A stretch of 64,000 nucleotides of DNA from NCBI GenBank assembly GCA_023238725.1, contig CM041553.1, forward strand, positions 21,820,001-21,884,000, written 5' to 3'. This document shows, one piece after another, positions 61,701 to 64,000 of this stretch; within the stretch, counting starts at the first letter, position 1; each line of letters starts with the position of its first letter. Origin of the DNA: Scortum barcoo. Taxonomy: Eukaryota > Chordata > Actinopteri > Centrarchiformes > Terapontidae. The translations under genes were made by a program, and so were the position numbers. The notes beneath the pieces were generated by a model. The model saw only the letters and a list, made by a program, of their open reading frames with translations. It ran no database searches and had not been told where the DNA came from.

Positions 61701-62941
61701 CCATTTAGATCCTTTAGTTGTTTATACCTGTTGCTCTTACTGCACATCAAAGTCTTACTGACCTATTAAAGGTCTTAAAACCTTTGAAAAGTTGTTTTCA
61801 ACTTTTAAGAATTAGCCTATAACATTAAATGGCCATGATTAAACAAGCAACAATGAACGTTTACGTTAAAACAACACAGGTATTATTTATGAAGTGATAA
61901 ACTAACACAAATGTTTTGATTCAAATATTGCATCAATGTGATAGGTGCATGGGAATATGTGATAACACCTTTTTCCAGCCGAGCCCTGCTCACTTAAAAC
62001 GGATAGAAAGAGCACAGATAAAAACACAACTTACAAAATCTCTAAAGTAAAATAACCAAAACTGTTCTACTGTTGGCTGAAAATTGTGTGTTGGGTTGTA
62101 GAACTACATCCTTCATAGGTTGAAAAGTGGTACAAAAATGTTTTTTCATCTCAACCCACAAATGGATAGAGAGGTCAAATAAAAACACAAGTAAATAAAT
62201 TCAGCACTCTTTCAATCTAAGTAATCAGAATGCTTTTTAAAATGATTCAAATGTGAAAATTTTATTAGGCATTTAGGGGCATTTATTGATTAATTTTAAT
62301 ATTTATTTATTTATTTTAGGCTGTCTACATTTACTCTGGATTCATAAGTATAGATATTTCCCTAATAGTTTTTAATACTAAGAATGATTTTCTAAAACAA
62401 TTTTTTGAAGAAAAAGATGCCTGTAAGCTTTGGTATCCATTGCATCTATAGTAAGGTGGTAAGTATGTATGTAAGAACCACCCTGATAAAGGCAAAATAG
62501 CAGAAAGTGAATAAAGCAGAGGGCTGTGCTGCTTATACAGTGAGAAAATCTATACTCTACTAACATAATTCAAATATGATCTCAATAAAATGTGACCTGC
62601 TCAAATTCAACATTCAGCTCCTTGTGGTTTGTGTCAGTTTGAGAGCTCGAGCTTGAGAGATGGTTAACATCTTCATGGCTACAGAAACACATCTGATAGC
62701 AGACCAGACACCAAGTAAAGCTTAAGTGCATGTATGTGTCCTTTACCTCTACGTTCAGTGGTAACAACCAGGGCTTCCTGTGATTCGCCCCAGCCCACGG
62801 CGGTGCGAGCAGTGAGCCGGAACACGTATGTCTGTTCAGGGGAAAGTCCTGTGACGGTGAACTGTCGAGCGTTGGACCCCACCTCCACAGTGGTCCAGCG
62901 CTGAGGATCCCTGCTGTCCAGGCAGTAGGAGATCTGGTAGC
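39338..62941 (-). CDS. sdk1: Sidekick-1 cell adhesion protein, last 17 coding exons (5' part off right edge)
   Basis: Ig-superfamily homophilic adhesion molecule of synapses (family plan: 6 Ig, 13 FN3, one transmembrane helix, cytoplasmic tail). Exons in transcript order: 62747-62941, 55625-55826, 53202-53305, 53005-53075, 52050-52188, 50922-50978, 50628-50729, 49125-49240, 45394-45580, 45150-45287, 44891-45052, 44344-44469, 43635-43799, 42983-43120, 41347-41467, 41114-41243, 39338-39644. Sizes sum to 2460 nt (820 codons with stop), phases join and all borders are GT-AG. The window covers part of FN3-8 (GYQISY...TARTAVGWGE) through FN3-13 (SPGSPMEMS...VIAVNRYGYG), the transmembrane exon, and a tail with SPPRPSPGGLHYSDEDICNN and MSDPTYYNSWKRQ. 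The latter two segments are the SDK1 rather than SDK2 form. The C terminus GFSSFV is the PDZ ligand that binds MAGI scaffolds in this family. No frame break was seen. Teleost a/b paralogue was not determined. Confidence 0.97.
39645..41113 (-). other. sdk1 last intron, with SINE and LINE-tail-like repeats
   Basis: The 1.47-kb final intron contains a tRNA-derived SINE (about 40340-40492) and, near 40790-41018, a stretch ending TTGCGTGACAATAAAGAACT that resembles a LINE 3' tail. Nothing else is recognisable. Confidence 0.5.
40340..40492 (-). mobile_element. tRNA-derived SINE fragment
   Basis: On the minus strand the 5' part (40492-40421) keeps tRNA-like features: GTAGCCTA at an A-box position and GGTTCAAGTCCGCC, a B-box-like motif. 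A body reading TGTCATTTCTCTCATTTAAT then GGCAGAGAGCCCC follows; it recurs in many fish genomes. The anticodon-arm region is degraded, so it is not a tRNA gene. The family name is not certain. Confidence 0.55.
42983..43120 (-). other. sdk1: sdk1 transmembrane exon
   Basis: This 138-nt exon encodes the juxtamembrane LSERPFYEEWW, a 23-residue helix built of Leu/Val/Ile (FLLVMALVGLILILVLVFTLL), and the stop-transfer HGHSTKYKACG. It separates the extracellular FN3 domains from the tail encoded by the last three exons. Confidence 0.95.
45581..49124 (-). other. sdk1 intron (3.5 kb), no exon seen
   Basis: Between the exons starting IHYWERDK (45394-45580) and ending LIQGYK (49125-49240). AT-rich, with an A-run near 46549-46558. 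No repeat or exon is recognisable with confidence. Open frames at 47513-47923 and 48343-48778 have no domain. Confidence 0.55.
49697..49719. repeat. (TG)n microsatellite in sdk1 intron
   Basis: About 11 TG units followed by a short GA tract and TATATA. Confidence 0.85.
53306..55624 (-). other. sdk1 intron (2.3 kb), no exon seen
   Basis: The minus-strand open frames at 54456-54911 and 54620-55168 are Ser/Leu/Pro-rich translations of a purine-rich strand and carry no domain, so they are not annotated. Nothing else is recognisable. Confidence 0.55.
55827..62746 (-). other. sdk1 intron (6.9 kb), no exon seen
   Basis: The largest sdk1 intron in the window separates the FN3-8 exon from the start of FN3-9. 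It contains short (CA)/(TG) tracts (e.g. 56829-56852, 57133-57160) and AT-rich DNA. I found no exon, RNA gene or confident mobile element. Confidence 0.55.
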
Positions 62942-64000
62942 CTAGTGAGGGACAGACGAACAGACAGACGGGGACGGGAGATGGTTGAAATCTGGGCGAA
63001 AGTCATGCGTGAATGTGAATATGTGTTTTTGTGGCCTACTTTCCTATTACAGAGCCCACGGGAATCAAAGGCATCACAATATGAGACTGGAAAATGCCTG
63101 AGAACATAACCGCACGGTGGTTATGTACCACACAGCCCCATTTCCACAGTAACACATAGAAAAAAAAACAAAAAAGCAAAACACTTTTACACAGTTCCTA
63201 AAGCAGTCCACATCTGCTCTGAAGAGATATGATCCTCGCGTCTGCTTTGCTTTTGGTCCGTTTGTATGTATGGAGCCCTTAAACTCTGCCTTTCCCAAAT
63301 CATACACAAAAAAAATCACCAGTACACACACATTACAGCTCACACACTGATATTCCCTTACACACATTATAGAAACATACAACCTCTCTTTTGTCCCCTT
63401 GGCTGTGACCCGTGGTGTACATGGCTTGTGTCTGTTTTTCTGTCTCATGTGCAGTAAGCCATGTAATAACACTAACACCCTTCAACACATAAACACACAC
63501 ACTCCCTACCCACTGATCCCCGACCGAGCTTTCCACAGGCCACTGGCCACTCACAAAGGCTCTCAATATGAAGATTGTATTGCACACCAAATACACACAA
63601 CCACAAACACACGAGTGTGCAGAGGTGATTGGTTCGCAGTAAGACTGTCAGGATGGTAATCTGCTCAGAGGCGCCTAATCTGGTTGTGCTGGTGATAATC
63701 TCATCAGATAGTCTGATTGTATATTAATGTGAGCGCAGTGTGTGGGAGATTATTGGATAACAGCTAGATAACAAATCCTCTTGCATCTAAACAATTGGGT
63801 CAGAGCAGAGCATTATCTTCTGTACTGAGTATCATTAGGACATCGCTGCTGTCTGATACATGAGGCTAAATCTCCATTACAAAAGTGACTGTGTAATGTT
63901 AGAAAAAGTACATCTCCATTTTCCACTGAAAAATGAAACATGTACGGTATATTTCACACTGCTTCATATCTTAAGGCATTCAAAATGTGTATCTATACAG
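62942..64000. other. sdk1 intron (part), runs off right edge
   Basis: Sequence upstream of the FN3-8 exon. Open frames at 63074-63478 and 63333-63596 show no sidekick or other domain. The preceding sdk1 exon is outside the window. Confidence 0.5.

Noticed and set aside
39338..62941. sdk2 rather than sdk1
   Set aside because: The cytoplasmic segments (LHYSDEDICNN, MSDPTYYNSWKRQ) follow the SDK1 form and the locus is linked to foxk1, not foxk2.

Overview
This window is nuclear DNA from a ray-finned fish, probably a percomorph teleost. The evidence is the genes with short GT-AG introns, abundant (CA)n microsatellites, teleost-type L2, Tc1/mariner, hAT-MITE and tRNA-SINE relics, and the gene order foxk1 - CYP3 - ... 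- sdk1. FOXK1 and SDK1 are also neighbours on human 7p22, and the CYP3 genes sit between them here. All gene assignments come from reading translations and splice sites; no database search was run.

Layout. (1) 1-5941, minus strand: 5' part of foxk1, with exon 1 (FHA domain) in a CpG-rich block and exon 2 at 1916-2131; the rest of the gene lies off the left edge. (2) 6.2-9.7 kb: gene-free DNA with an L2 fragment, a decayed copy of part of foxk1 exon 2, and a MITE. (3) 9684-14046 (minus) and 15558-21112 (plus): two complete CYP3-family P450 genes, head to head, with a 5'-truncated L2 LINE between them. The minus copy is CYP3A-like with 13 exons. The plus copy is more divergent and has 14 exons because an extra intron cuts the ExxR arginine codon. 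(4) 23428-25612, minus: gpank1 (ankyrin repeats plus G-patch), with a one-base reading-frame break in exon 2. (5) 25.6-30.1 kb: gene-free, with a Tc1 relic and a (TA)n run. (6) 30095-33291, minus: a retrotransposon-gag-like domain followed by about 22 C2H2 zinc fingers, now interrupted by three small frame changes. A CpG-rich probable promoter/5'UTR exon lies at about 34.5-35.15 kb. (7) 39338-62941, minus: the last 17 coding exons of sdk1, covering FN3 domains 8(part)-13, the transmembrane helix, the cytoplasmic tail and the PDZ-binding C terminus GFSSFV; the 5' part lies off the right edge.

The genes do not form a pathway. FOXK1 is a forkhead transcription factor. The two CYP3 enzymes are ER monooxygenases for steroids and xenobiotics. 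GPANK1 is a G-patch protein. The zinc-finger locus is a candidate domesticated-gag regulator. SDK1 is a synaptic adhesion molecule. The items most worth checking are the gag/zinc-finger fusion with its internally duplicated linker-plus-finger module and frame breaks, the extra P450 intron inside the ExxR codon, the foxk1 exon-2 relic upstream of foxk1, and the gpank1 frame break. I found no CRISPR, rRNA, operon or other prokaryote-type system.
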